This document shows, piece after piece, positions 1 to 7,943 of a DNA stretch of 36,812 nucleotides. The DNA is from Chordibacter forsetii. Its GTDB lineage: Bacteria > Verrucomicrobiota > Verrucomicrobiia > Opitutales > Seribacteraceae. Numbering within the stretch: position 1 is the stretch's first letter; each line of letters opens with the position of its first letter. Location: assembly GCF_964187505.1 (NCBI RefSeq), contig NZ_CAXLML010000075.1, positions 1 through 36,812 of the forward strand, given 5' to 3'. The position numbers and the translations under genes are program-made. The notes beneath the pieces were generated by a model. The model had not been told where the DNA came from. It ran no database searches and was given only the letters and a program-made list of their open reading frames with translations.

Positions 1-1
1 C

Positions 2-130
2 AACCCTTTCCTTCACAGCCTTGGAGCAAGAGAGGTAAGCAGGAATTTATTCCTCGATGAACTTGCACAAGCCTGCAAGCAGACAAAGTCTTCGATCGAC
101 TGGACAGCCTTGGCAGAAAATAATTCCTGA
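2..130 (+). CDS. C-terminal end of an unidentified protein (truncated by the window edge)
   Basis: Of the three forward frames at the left edge only this one stays open; it runs to a TGA at 128-130. It encodes about 42 C-terminal residues (reading ...LGAREVSRNLF...SSIDWTALAENNS). I do not recognise the family. The stop lies 48 bp before queF on the same strand, so it may be the upstream member of the queF-kdsA-rsmG run. The short length makes the call uncertain. Confidence 0.45.
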   Translation, partial: NPFLHSLGAREVSRNLFLDELAQACKQTKSSIDWTALAENNS

Positions 131-178
131 CTTTACCTTGCTCCCTCCATGGGTTGTTGAGATTATATCCATCCTTTT

Positions 179-601
179 ATGAATTCAGAAAATCCAGAAC
201 ATGCCAACCTTACCAAGCTGGGAGAAGGAGGTACGCACCCAAAGCGAAGCCTTGAAACTTTCCCGAATCGCAACCCGGAACGCGACTACCTTGTCGAGTT
301 AAGAACCAGCGAATTTAGCTGCCTTTGTCCGAAAACCGGACAACCAGACTTTGCCGAGATTTTAATCCGTTACGCTCCCGGAGAAAAGATTGTCGAATCC
401 AAATCACTCAAGCTCTACCTCTGGACCTATCGGGACGAAGGTGTATTCCACGAACATTTTGCCAACCTATTGCTCACCGACCTGGTGGATGCACTTAATC
501 CAAAGTGGTGCCGGGTAGAAGTGGATTTTAATGCCCGTGGAGGAATTGGAATTGTAGTAACTGCCGAACATGGAACGCCTCCTGATATTGCCTTTTCATG
601 A
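179..601 (+). CDS. queF: NADPH-dependent 7-cyano-7-deazaguanine reductase QueF
   Basis: This enzyme reduces the nitrile preQ0 to the amine preQ1 in the cytoplasm, the last free-base step of queuosine tRNA modification. The 140-residue length fits the short (YkvM-type, unimodular) subfamily. The catalytic Cys50 and Asp57 sit in LCPKTGQPDF. The NADPH-binding QueF motif ESKSLKLY is at residues 73-80, and the substrate-binding His91-Glu92 follow. The ATG at 179 gives a normal N-terminus, although no clear Shine-Dalgarno sequence precedes it. The stop codon overlaps the kdsA start (ATGA at 598-601), so translation of the two is probably coupled. No other queuosine gene is visible here, so the pairing with kdsA looks like operon packing and not shared function. 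Confidence 0.95.
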   Translation: MNSENPEHANLTKLGEGGTHPKRSLETFPNRNPERDYLVELRTSEFSCLCPKTGQPDFAEILIRYAPGEKIVESKSLKLYLWTYRDEGVFHEHFANLLLTDLVDALNPKWCRVEVDFNARGGIGIVVTAEHGTPPDIAFS

Positions 602-1446
602 ATGTTCAAAAATCGATTCCTGTGGGGGGTCTGCAAATCTCCAACCACCTTCCTTTTACCCTCTTTGGTGGAATCAATGTATTGGAATCGCGTGAGTTTG
701 CCATGGAGGTGGCTGCCGCCTACAAGGAAATAACCAATAAACTAGGCATTCCTTATGTGTTTAAAGCCTCCTTTGACAAGGCCAACCGGTCATCTATATC
801 TTCCTTTCGTGGACCTGGATTAGAAAAGGGATGCGAAATCCTTGCCGAGATTAAACAGACCTACGGTGTGCCGGTAATCTCTGACATTCACGAACCCCAC
901 CAGGCCAAACCAGCTGCAGAAGTAATTGATGTTCTCCAATTACCCGCGTTTCTTTGCCGACAGACCGACTTGGTGGTGGCCCTCGCAAACACTGGCAAGC
1001 CCATTAATGTAAAAAAAGCCCAGTTCCTTGCCGCCCATGAGATGGGTCATATTATCCAAAAATTTGCCGAGGCCGGAAATGAACAGGTACTCCTCTGTGA
1101 ACGCGGGAGTTCGTTTGGATATAATAATTTAGTGGTCGATCCTTTAAACTTTGGAATTATGAAACGGACGGGATGTCCGGTGGTGTTCGATGTTACCCAC
1201 TCATTACAGATTCCTGGTGGCCGTAGTGATTCTGCAGGGGGGCGCAGGCAGGCGGTTTTTGAATTGATGCTCGCGGGAATGAGCCAGGGAATAAGTGGAT
1301 TATTTTTGGAATCCCACCCCGATCCAACTCAGGCGAAGTGTGACGGTCCCTGTGCCCTGCCCCTAGATAAACTTGAAGATTTTCTCGCCCAGGCAAAGGC
1401 GATCGACGACTTGGTCAAAGGCTTGCCCAAAATTTGTGTGGACTAG
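598..1446 (+). CDS. kdsA: 3-deoxy-8-phosphooctulonate synthase KdsA
   Basis: KdsA condenses phosphoenolpyruvate with arabinose-5-phosphate to make KDO-8-phosphate, the precursor of the KDO core sugar of lipopolysaccharide, so the cell should make an LPS-type outer membrane. The 282-residue length is typical. Family motifs include LFGGINVLES, FKASFDKANRSS, KKAQFLAAHEM, CERGSSFGYNNLVVD and VFDVTHSLQ. Asn27 in GGINVLES is at the position that is Asn in the metal-independent E. coli class and Cys in the metal-dependent class, so this enzyme is predicted to be metal-independent (family knowledge plus inference). The start overlaps the queF stop by four bases. Confidence 0.97.
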   Translation: MNVQKSIPVGGLQISNHLPFTLFGGINVLESREFAMEVAAAYKEITNKLGIPYVFKASFDKANRSSISSFRGPGLEKGCEILAEIKQTYGVPVISDIHEPHQAKPAAEVIDVLQLPAFLCRQTDLVVALANTGKPINVKKAQFLAAHEMGHIIQKFAEAGNEQVLLCERGSSFGYNNLVVDPLNFGIMKRTGCPVVFDVTHSLQIPGGRSDSAGGRRQAVFELMLAGMSQGISGLFLESHPDPTQAKCDGPCALPLDKLEDFLAQAKAIDDLVKGLPKICVD

Positions 1447-1496
1447 AATGATTGCCTCCCCGCTTATCCGCCCAACAAAATTCCCAAAATCGAATA

Positions 1497-2147
1497 ATGA
1501 ATAAGTCCGCAAATTCATGGATGATTTTAAAAGAATGGTTTCCTGATCTCTCAGATGAAACCTGGGAAAAGCTCAAGCAGTACACCGAGTTACTCAGGGA
1601 ATGGAATGCTAAGATTAACTTGGTATCCCGTAAAGATATGGATCGTTTGGAAACCAAGCACCTCGCCCACTGCCTGACCCTAACCAAGTTCCTCCGCCTA
1701 ATGCCCAAAGCCCGCCTGCTCGATGTGGGCACCGGTGGAGGGTTGCCTGGCATCCCTATGGCCATTTGCTACCCACAGGCAAAGTTTACCCTAATGGATT
1801 CGATCGGAAAAAAAGTCATGGTAGTCGAAGATATGGTCAAACGCCTGGAACTTTCTAACACGGAGGTCCGTCGAGGTCGGGTGGAGGAATTACCCAGGAA
1901 AAAAACTTATGACTTTGTATTGGGACGGGCGGTCACATCGCTGCCGGTATTTTTTCAGTGGGTACGGGATAAGGTAGCCAAAGGTTCACGCCATTCTCCA
2001 GCTAATGGCATCCTCTACCTCAAGGGAGGAGATTATACAGAGGAGTTAAAAGCCTCCAAACTTACCCCCGCCAAAATTTGGAGCCTCGACGAGTTATTAC
2101 CAGAGGCCGAACTCGGAGAAAAATACCTGATTCACTTTAAATTATAA
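1497..2147 (+). CDS. rsmG: 16S rRNA (guanine527-N7)-methyltransferase RsmG (GidB)
   Basis: RsmG is the SAM-dependent methyltransferase that modifies G527 of 16S rRNA; its loss is classically linked to low-level streptomycin resistance. The SAM-binding glycine loop LLDVGTGGGLPGIP is clear, as are the family features LREWNAKINLVSRKD near the N-terminus and DFVLGRAVTSL later. I chose the ATG at 1497, giving 216 residues. The reading frame is open back to a TTG at 1452, but the added residues look low-complexity and unconserved. The gene follows kdsA by about 50 bp and is the last gene of this forward run. Confidence 0.93.
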   Translation: MNKSANSWMILKEWFPDLSDETWEKLKQYTELLREWNAKINLVSRKDMDRLETKHLAHCLTLTKFLRLMPKARLLDVGTGGGLPGIPMAICYPQAKFTLMDSIGKKVMVVEDMVKRLELSNTEVRRGRVEELPRKKTYDFVLGRAVTSLPVFFQWVRDKVAKGSRHSPANGILYLKGGDYTEELKASKLTPAKIWSLDELLPEAELGEKYLIHFKL

Positions 2148-2166
2148 TTCTTAACCAATAAGAATT
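2146..2166. terminator. Perfect 8-bp inverted repeat at the rsmG stop (weak terminator candidate)
   Basis: AATTCTTA at 2146-2153 and TAAGAATT at 2159-2166 are perfectly complementary around a 5-base loop and overlap the rsmG stop codon. The stem is AT-rich and has no U-run after it, so it is not a classic intrinsic terminator. It lies between convergent genes, where a bidirectional stop would be expected. Nothing else notable was seen in 2167-2266. Confidence 0.3.
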
Positions 2167-2266
2167 CCTGCCTAGCAATCTTCAAAAAAGGGGCAAGCCG
2201 GCAAATAATGAAACGTGCTCCAGGCCCCCGAATTCCTAAGAGCTAGAGAGCATCCCCAGAGGCTGT

Positions 2267-3403
2267 TTAGTAAACATCTTTAAGGTAGCGCTTTTCTTTT
2301 TGGAGAGACTTTACCCACTTGGCGGCATCCTCCTCTGACATGCCCCCCTCGGTCGCGGCGATTTGACGCAGAGCAAGATCGACATCTTTGGCCATACGCG
2401 ATGCATCACCGCAGACATAAAAATTGGCCCCTTCCTGTAACCAGGCGAACAACTCCCTCCCCTTGGTCAACATCTTGTGTTGGACATATTCCTTCTCCGC
2501 CTGATCACGCGACCAGGCAAGGTCAAGTTCAGTAAGTAAACCGTCCGAGCGATACTTTTGCCACTCTTCTCCATAGAGGTAATCAGTCTTGGATGAACGA
2601 TCTCCAAAAAATAGCCAATTTTTACCAGTCGAGCCAACCGCCCGTCGCTCCTCGATAAAGGCACGAAAGGGTGCAATTCCAGTCCCAGGACCAACCATGA
2701 TGATGGGAACATTTCCATCCTGAGGAAGTTTGAAGTTTTTATTGGGATGGAAGTAGGAAGGTATACTCGCGCCCACACGATCTGCGAGATAGGACGAACA
2801 AACACCCTCGCGCTTACGTCCGTGAGTATCGTAACGTACAACCGCTACAGTCAAATGAACCTGTTCCTCGTGTGCCTTGATGCTCGACGCGATGGAGTAT
2901 AAGCGTGGAGGCATCGGACGTAATAATCCAACAAAATTATCGGCACTCATGCCTTGCTGGGGGAATTCGATAAATAAATCAATTAATTCACGCCCCCAAA
3001 GATAATCTGCAAAAGCATCGCGGTTGGCAGGCAGAAGCAAATCGGTAAGTTTGTCAGACTTGGCAAACTCATTGAATTTCTTGATTTGAATTTTACTCAG
3101 CGTGGTACACGCAAGACGGAAAGTCAGCGAATCCCGTAAAGTTAAGCTAGCCTCCCCTACTTGAACCGCTTCCTCCCCTGTCAGTCCAACGGCCTTTAAA
3201 AGATCATCCACCACCTGTGGACTATTTTGCGGGATGACACCCAGTGAATCTCCCGGTTCATAACTCAATGAACTCCCTTCAAGAGAGAGTTCGAAATGGC
3301 GGGTCTCTTTATCAGAACCTGCGGTTAACAATCGATTAACCAGCAATTTAGACTGGTAGGGATTATCCTTAGTGGGAGATGATGAGTCAGCAGAATGAGA
3401 CAT
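2267..3403 (-). CDS. CysJ-type sulfite reductase flavoprotein lacking the flavodoxin domain (FAD/NADPH diflavin reductase core)
   Basis: The 378-residue protein has the FAD-binding and NADP-binding halves of a diflavin reductase. FAD motifs are PRLYSIASS and GVCSSYLADR. NADP motifs are MVGPGTGIAPFRAFIEERRA (nucleotide loop), LFFGDRSSKTDYLYGEEW and FYVCGDASRMAKDVDLAL, with the aromatic C-terminus YLKDVY. The N-terminal FMN/flavodoxin domain of E. coli CysJ is absent, since the protein begins about 15 residues before the FAD domain. It would need a separate electron carrier to reach a sulfite reductase haemoprotein or another acceptor, and none is encoded nearby. I placed the start at the ATG at 3401-3403 because the 39 upstream in-frame residues look like translated non-coding sequence. 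Confidence 0.85.
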   Translation of the reverse strand: MSHSADSSSPTKDNPYQSKLLVNRLLTAGSDKETRHFELSLEGSSLSYEPGDSLGVIPQNSPQVVDDLLKAVGLTGEEAVQVGEASLTLRDSLTFRLACTTLSKIQIKKFNEFAKSDKLTDLLLPANRDAFADYLWGRELIDLFIEFPQQGMSADNFVGLLRPMPPRLYSIASSIKAHEEQVHLTVAVVRYDTHGRKREGVCSSYLADRVGASIPSYFHPNKNFKLPQDGNVPIIMVGPGTGIAPFRAFIEERRAVGSTGKNWLFFGDRSSKTDYLYGEEWQKYRSDGLLTELDLAWSRDQAEKEYVQHKMLTKGRELFAWLQEGANFYVCGDASRMAKDVDLALRQIAATEGGMSEEDAAKWVKSLQKEKRYLKDVY

Positions 3404-3534
3404 GGTAAATGGGTGGCAAATTATTGGTTTACTCTTTCTGACAAAACTGAGCGGACAATCCAAGAGAAATGAAAAAAAAAATAAGGATTTTTCATTTACT
3501 ACCCTACAGGCTATATTCATCCTTTAAGGATCAG

Positions 3535-3810
3535 ATGATTTTAATTTCCAAACTCCCACCAAACGAGCGTGATGCTTGGTACGAATGTATGATTAATCAT
3601 GCCTATGAGGCAGAGGATTGGGAAAACGCCAGGCAGCTCTTAGTTCGCTTATTGCAAAAAGATAAAAAACGGGCAGATGAAATGGCCATTCTTTCCTATG
3701 TTTCGTGCTGTGCCGAGGCGGTATCCGCTACGCTTCCCCTACCCGACTTCTCATCCACACTGGAAGACTTTTATCTTCGTTACGGAATGGAAAGTGCCGA
3801 GAATATATGA
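3535..3810 (+). CDS. Small conserved-looking hypothetical protein, 91 residues
   Basis: I do not recognise this protein. The ATG at 3535 is preceded by AAGGA at 3526-3530, a reasonable ribosome-binding site, so I prefer it to the in-frame ATG at 3469. The product is soluble, rich in Asp, Glu, Lys and Leu, and predicted to be mostly helical (NERDAWYECMINHAYEAEDW, then QLLVRLLQKDKKRADEMAIL). The spacing of small and aromatic residues resembles a single TPR-like helical hairpin, but this is a weak impression. It is divergent from the reductase gene and convergent with the carbonic-anhydrase-like gene, so context gives no function. Confidence 0.55.
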   Translation: MILISKLPPNERDAWYECMINHAYEAEDWENARQLLVRLLQKDKKRADEMAILSYVSCCAEAVSATLPLPDFSSTLEDFYLRYGMESAENI

Positions 3811-3817
3811 GTGGAAA

Positions 3818-4369
3818 TCAGGCAGGTGGACCAGGTTTCCTCGCAGACAACTTTTCTCGATGAGCTTTGGCAACTACGAGGTATTTTTCCGCCCAACCCT
3901 TTAGCTTTTGACGTTCCTCCTCAGATAATTTTCGTTTGATCTTGGCTGGCACCCCAGCAACCAGGCTACCTGCAGGAACTTTCATGCCTGCTGGCACCAG
4001 ACTGCCCGCGGCAACAATTGATTGGTTACCAATCCGTGCACCGTCTAAAATAGTGGAGTTCATTCCAATCAGGCATTCATCCGCGATCTGACAGGCATGA
4101 ATGACTGCTCCGTGTCCAACCGTGACATATTTTCCAACAGTCAAAGAATGATCATCCGCAAGGTGTCCAATCACACCGTCCTGCAAGTTGGAAAATTTAC
4201 CGACCTTGATGGAATTAATATCGCCTCGCAAAACTCCCCCGTACCATAGGCTTGACCCTTCATCCATTTGCACATCGCCAATAACCACGGCGGTTGGAGC
4301 AACAAAGACATCGGGTCCGTAGAGAGGTTCTTCCCCCATGTGTTTATTCAAACGATCTATGGTTTCCAT
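3818..4369 (-). CDS. Gamma-carbonic anhydrase-like hexapeptide-repeat protein (YrdA/PaaY family)
   Basis: The 183-residue protein is a left-handed beta-helix protein built of hexapeptide repeats; family members are trimers with metal sites between subunits. The three metal-binding histidines expected in gamma-CA proteins appear in GVIGH, TVGHGAVIHAC (two of them). The family motif LIGMNSTILDGARIG follows, then the PAGMKVPAGSLVAGVPAKI segment and a helical C-terminus. Many homologues lack measurable carbonic anhydrase activity, so the reaction is uncertain even though the family is clear. The gene is monocistronic in appearance. Confidence 0.9.
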   Translation of the reverse strand: METIDRLNKHMGEEPLYGPDVFVAPTAVVIGDVQMDEGSSLWYGGVLRGDINSIKVGKFSNLQDGVIGHLADDHSLTVGKYVTVGHGAVIHACQIADECLIGMNSTILDGARIGNQSIVAAGSLVPAGMKVPAGSLVAGVPAKIKRKLSEEERQKLKGWAEKYLVVAKAHREKLSARKPGPPA

Positions 4370-4609
4370 TTTTCTTTTTCAATTTTGGATATTGTAATCA
4401 GTAAAGATTTCAAACTTTTACAGTCGTAAAGTCATTCACACAACATGAAGTCTTTTTCTCAAATAAGATTAGAATTTAAACCTTAAATCAACTTAGTTTC
4501 ACTAGGCTGAACAGATAGGATTCACTACTCAAAACAGTGAAGAGATCAACAGGTACAACACTCCATTAAAACAGTAAGAACTGCCTAAGAAAGATGGAAA
4601 AAAACTACT
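4370..4609. other. AT-rich intergenic region between nrdA and the gamma-CA-like gene
   Basis: This 240-bp gap should hold the nrdA terminator and the promoter of the gamma-CA-like gene, as both neighbours are on the minus strand. I found no convincing hairpin with a T-run, no RNA gene and no ORF with coding character. Confidence 0.5.
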
Positions 4610-7600
4610 TTATTGGCAAGATTCGCACTCTTCGCCGTTGAGCATGGCTTCGATACTGCAAGCCTTCTTTTCGGCATCGGTAAACTCTTTTTTCGCCGAA
4701 GGCTCATCTGCAGGTGCATCTGCTAAAGGCTTTGCTTTCTTAAGGTCCACGGTTGCTTTTTCGATATTAGAAGCACCAAGAGTTCGTAAATAGTAAGTGG
4801 TTTTTAACCCCTTTCTCCAGGCTGCCCGGTACATGTGTGAAAGACTTTTAAGATCAGGAGTACCCAGGAACAGGTTGACTGATTGTGCCTGGTCTATCCA
4901 TTTTTGACGCCGTGCTGCTGCCGAAAGTACATACTCAAAGGATACATCAAAAGCAGTAAGGTATTTCTTCTTAATATGTTCAGGCACCCCATCAATCGGA
5001 CCAAGTTCGCCATCAAAATATTTTAACTGGTCTGACATTTCCCGGTTCCACAAACCTTCTTTTTTCAGGTCGTTTACGAGAAAACGATTAAGCACCATAA
5101 AGTCTCCAGAGAGGTTACTCTTGACGAAAATGTTTTTGTAGGTCGGCTCGATACACGGGGACGAACCCATGATGTTGGAAATTGTCGCGGTGGGAGCAAT
5201 TGCGATCACATTACTGTTACGCATTCCGTGCTTGGCAATTTTTTGACGTACCACTGACCAATCCATTTTTGAAGACTTAGGAACATCAATGTCTTGTCCC
5301 CGCTCGTCTTCCAGTAATTGAACTGTGTCCTGTGGAAGAATACCCCGATCCCACTTGGATCCACGATAGGAGGAATAAGTACCACGCTCGTTAGCCAAGT
5401 CGCTGGATGCCTCGTAAGCGTAATAACAAATGGCTTCCATGAACTCGTCATTAAATTCGACCGCTTCTTCCGATGTAAAAGATACGTCCTTAACGAAAAG
5501 AGAGTTTTGCAAACCCATTACACCCAGGCCGATCGGACGGTGCCGACTATTGGAGGTCTTGGCTGCTTCGGTTGGATAAAAGTTTACATCAATAACATTG
5601 TCCAATGCCCGGATGGCGATGCGTATCGTATCGCGCAATTTTTCATGATCGAGGTCACCCTCAGGAGTAAGGTGAGAATCAAGCACCACAGATCCGAGGT
5701 TGCATACAGCAGTCTCATCGGCTCCAGTGTTGAGAGTGATTTCAGTACAAAGGTTGGAACTGTGAATCACCCCGACATGGTCTTGGGGGCTTCGAATATT
5801 GCAGGTGTCTTTAAAAGTAATCCAAGGATGTCCGGTTTCAAAAAGAAGCTTGAGCATGGACTTCCACAAATCAATGGCCGGAATTGAATGACCCCAAATC
5901 TCACCCTTTTCAGCCAACGCTTCGTACTCAGCATATTTGTCCTCGAAAGCTTTGCCGTAAAGATCGTGTAGGTCGGGAACTTCGTTGCTTCGGAAAAGAG
6001 TCCAGTTCCCACGGGATTCCATACGCTTCATGAACAAATCGGGAATCCAATTTGCAGTGTTCATGTCGTGAGTACGCCGACGGTCGTCACCGGTATTTTT
6101 GCGCAGTTCTAAAAACTCAAGGATATCACAGTGCCAGGTTTCAAGGTAAGCACATCCGGAACCCTTACGTTTCCCACCTTGATTGACAGCACAAAGTTGA
6201 TCATTGTGCATTTTAAGGAATGGAATAACTCCCTGGCTTTCCCCATTGGTCCCAGCAATATGACTTCCAGTACCTCGAACAGATGTCCAACTTCCCCCAA
6301 GGCCACCAGCCCACTTGGACAGAAATGCATTTTCTGCAATCCCGCGGTACATAATTGATTCAATGGTATCATCAACTTTGTAAAGGTAGCAGGAAGAAAG
6401 TTGGGAATGAGGCGTGCCCGAATTGAAAAGAGTAGGAGTCGATGAACAAAAGCGACGACTCTTGTACAAATTATAAAGGGCAACAATTTGTTCTTCAGGT
6501 TGTTCTTCGTGGGCAAAAATCCCCATAGCCACACGCATCCAAAAAAACTGTGGGGTTTCCATACGTCGTGCAGTTTCTCCGGTTTTATCAACCACGAGAT
6601 AACGGTCGTAAAGTGTTTGGATACCAAGATAATCAAAATCGAGATCGGCCGAGGGATCAATAGCCTGGCAAAGTTTATCGATGTCAATTTTGAGAAGTTT
6701 TTTATCCAACCGGTTAATCTCCACACCCCTTTTTAAATATTTTTTGAATTCCTTGGCATGAAAGGTACGAATCTCTTCGATACTGTTTTGGGAAACATCC
6801 CATCCGAGTACTTCTTCATATAGATACGTAAGAAGTATACGGGCAGCAAACTTAGCAAAATCGGCATCCCGTTCAATTAAGGTCTTGGCGTTGAGTACAA
6901 TAGTCTTGCGCAAATCCTCTTCAGTTATTTCGGAAAAGACTGATCGGCGAAGACTTTCTTCAATCTGCTCAACAGAAAGACATAAATCTAAACCAATTGT
7001 AGCAAATGAAATTCTTTTCTTAAGATCCAACCCATCCCAAAAGAAGGTGGTTCCATCCTTTTTCTTGACCACAATCATGGAGTCCTGACGGACTTCATGC
7101 TGGTCTTCGTTAGTGTCACGTTCGACTCGGCGGCGTGCACGGTAAAGGATGTAAGACTCAGCAACCTTGAAGAAGCCATGCTTCATCAATTCCTCTTGTG
7201 CAAAATCCTGAACATCTTCGATATTGATAAATGCCTGACCGGTTTCCACCGCCCGGCGGGTTACCGAGTCGGACACCTTAACTGCAGGCTCAGAATCCAA
7301 ACGTAAGGAAAGAAAAGCCTTACGAATAGCCACTTCAATTTTAGACGAATTCCAAGGAACAACCTGTCCACTCCTACGAATTAAACGAATGAGAGAACTG
7401 TCGACTCGTCCGGCCGCAGGAATATGTCCGCTGGATCCACCATGATTCGACCTGGAAAAGACCAAGCTCTTAGCAACATCGTAAGCATCGTTTTCCACCA
7501 ATGCTTTTTCGATCAGTTTGTGCAAGTCGTCGAAGGAGAGGCGGGGGGCACCGCCTTCCTCCTCTTGCCCCAACCGCTCGATTAAGCGACTGGCGACGAG

Positions 7601-7876
7601 CCGGGAAGACTCCACCACGAGCTCCCGGTTCTGTTGGGTGTATATTTCCTTTTCTTCCCTTGAGATCATCAGGTCGGTCAACGCCTCCCCAATAACCTCG
7701 GCCACCTCGGCGATGTGGAAATCACGATCACCCGCGCCATCCGTAATTCGTACTTTCGGAATTTCAAAACGATTTCCCCCCAGGTCCTCCGCCCAGTCAA
7801 ACCGGGGTTTATTTTCACGAGGCGTTTCCGCCGCTTTGGTCAACAATCGATCTTCCTCAAATATCGTATTACGCAT
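4610..7876 (-). CDS. nrdA: Ribonucleoside-diphosphate reductase large subunit, class I, with three ATP-cone-like segments
   Basis: NrdA is the catalytic subunit that reduces ribonucleotides to deoxyribonucleotides with the NrdB radical. At 1088 residues it is far longer than the roughly 760 of E. coli NrdA, and the excess is N-terminal. A degenerate ATP-cone-like stretch spans about 38-148. A clear cone is at about 161-252 (VPWNSSKIEVAIRKAF to AESYILYRARRR), and a third at about 265-355 (IVVKKKDGTTFFWDG...). Catalytic residues are all visible: Cys496 in QLSSC, Asn708-Leu-Cys710-Thr-Glu712 (thiyl-radical loop), Cys725 in AVCNLGS and the Tyr-Tyr pair in TTYYLRTLGA. The C-terminal redox tail carries Cys1084 and Cys1087 (ECESCQ). 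It lies 67 bp downstream of nrdB on the same strand and is presumably co-transcribed from the NrdR-controlled promoter. Confidence 0.96.
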   Translation of the reverse strand: MRNTIFEEDRLLTKAAETPRENKPRFDWAEDLGGNRFEIPKVRITDGAGDRDFHIAEVAEVIGEALTDLMISREEKEIYTQQNRELVVESSRLVASRLIERLGQEEEGGAPRLSFDDLHKLIEKALVENDAYDVAKSLVFSRSNHGGSSGHIPAAGRVDSSLIRLIRRSGQVVPWNSSKIEVAIRKAFLSLRLDSEPAVKVSDSVTRRAVETGQAFINIEDVQDFAQEELMKHGFFKVAESYILYRARRRVERDTNEDQHEVRQDSMIVVKKKDGTTFFWDGLDLKKRISFATIGLDLCLSVEQIEESLRRSVFSEITEEDLRKTIVLNAKTLIERDADFAKFAARILLTYLYEEVLGWDVSQNSIEEIRTFHAKEFKKYLKRGVEINRLDKKLLKIDIDKLCQAIDPSADLDFDYLGIQTLYDRYLVVDKTGETARRMETPQFFWMRVAMGIFAHEEQPEEQIVALYNLYKSRRFCSSTPTLFNSGTPHSQLSSCYLYKVDDTIESIMYRGIAENAFLSKWAGGLGGSWTSVRGTGSHIAGTNGESQGVIPFLKMHNDQLCAVNQGGKRKGSGCAYLETWHCDILEFLELRKNTGDDRRRTHDMNTANWIPDLFMKRMESRGNWTLFRSNEVPDLHDLYGKAFEDKYAEYEALAEKGEIWGHSIPAIDLWKSMLKLLFETGHPWITFKDTCNIRSPQDHVGVIHSSNLCTEITLNTGADETAVCNLGSVVLDSHLTPEGDLDHEKLRDTIRIAIRALDNVIDVNFYPTEAAKTSNSRHRPIGLGVMGLQNSLFVKDVSFTSEEAVEFNDEFMEAICYYAYEASSDLANERGTYSSYRGSKWDRGILPQDTVQLLEDERGQDIDVPKSSKMDWSVVRQKIAKHGMRNSNVIAIAPTATISNIMGSSPCIEPTYKNIFVKSNLSGDFMVLNRFLVNDLKKEGLWNREMSDQLKYFDGELGPIDGVPEHIKKKYLTAFDVSFEYVLSAAARRQKWIDQAQSVNLFLGTPDLKSLSHMYRAAWRKGLKTTYYLRTLGASNIEKATVDLKKAKPLADAPADEPSAKKEFTDAEKKACSIEAMLNGEECESCQ

Positions 7877-7943
7877 CAGTCAAATTTCCATCCTATAGAA
7901 TTAATATTTTATTTTTTACCTACTAGTCGTTAAGTAGGCACTC

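Noticed and set aside
1452..1496. Upstream TTG start for rsmG
   Set aside because: The added 15 residues are unlike the family N-terminus, whereas the ATG at 1497 gives a normal length.
5318..5887. Forward 189-codon ORF inside nrdA
   Set aside because: It lies wholly inside the well-conserved nrdA coding sequence on the opposite strand, so it is an antisense shadow.
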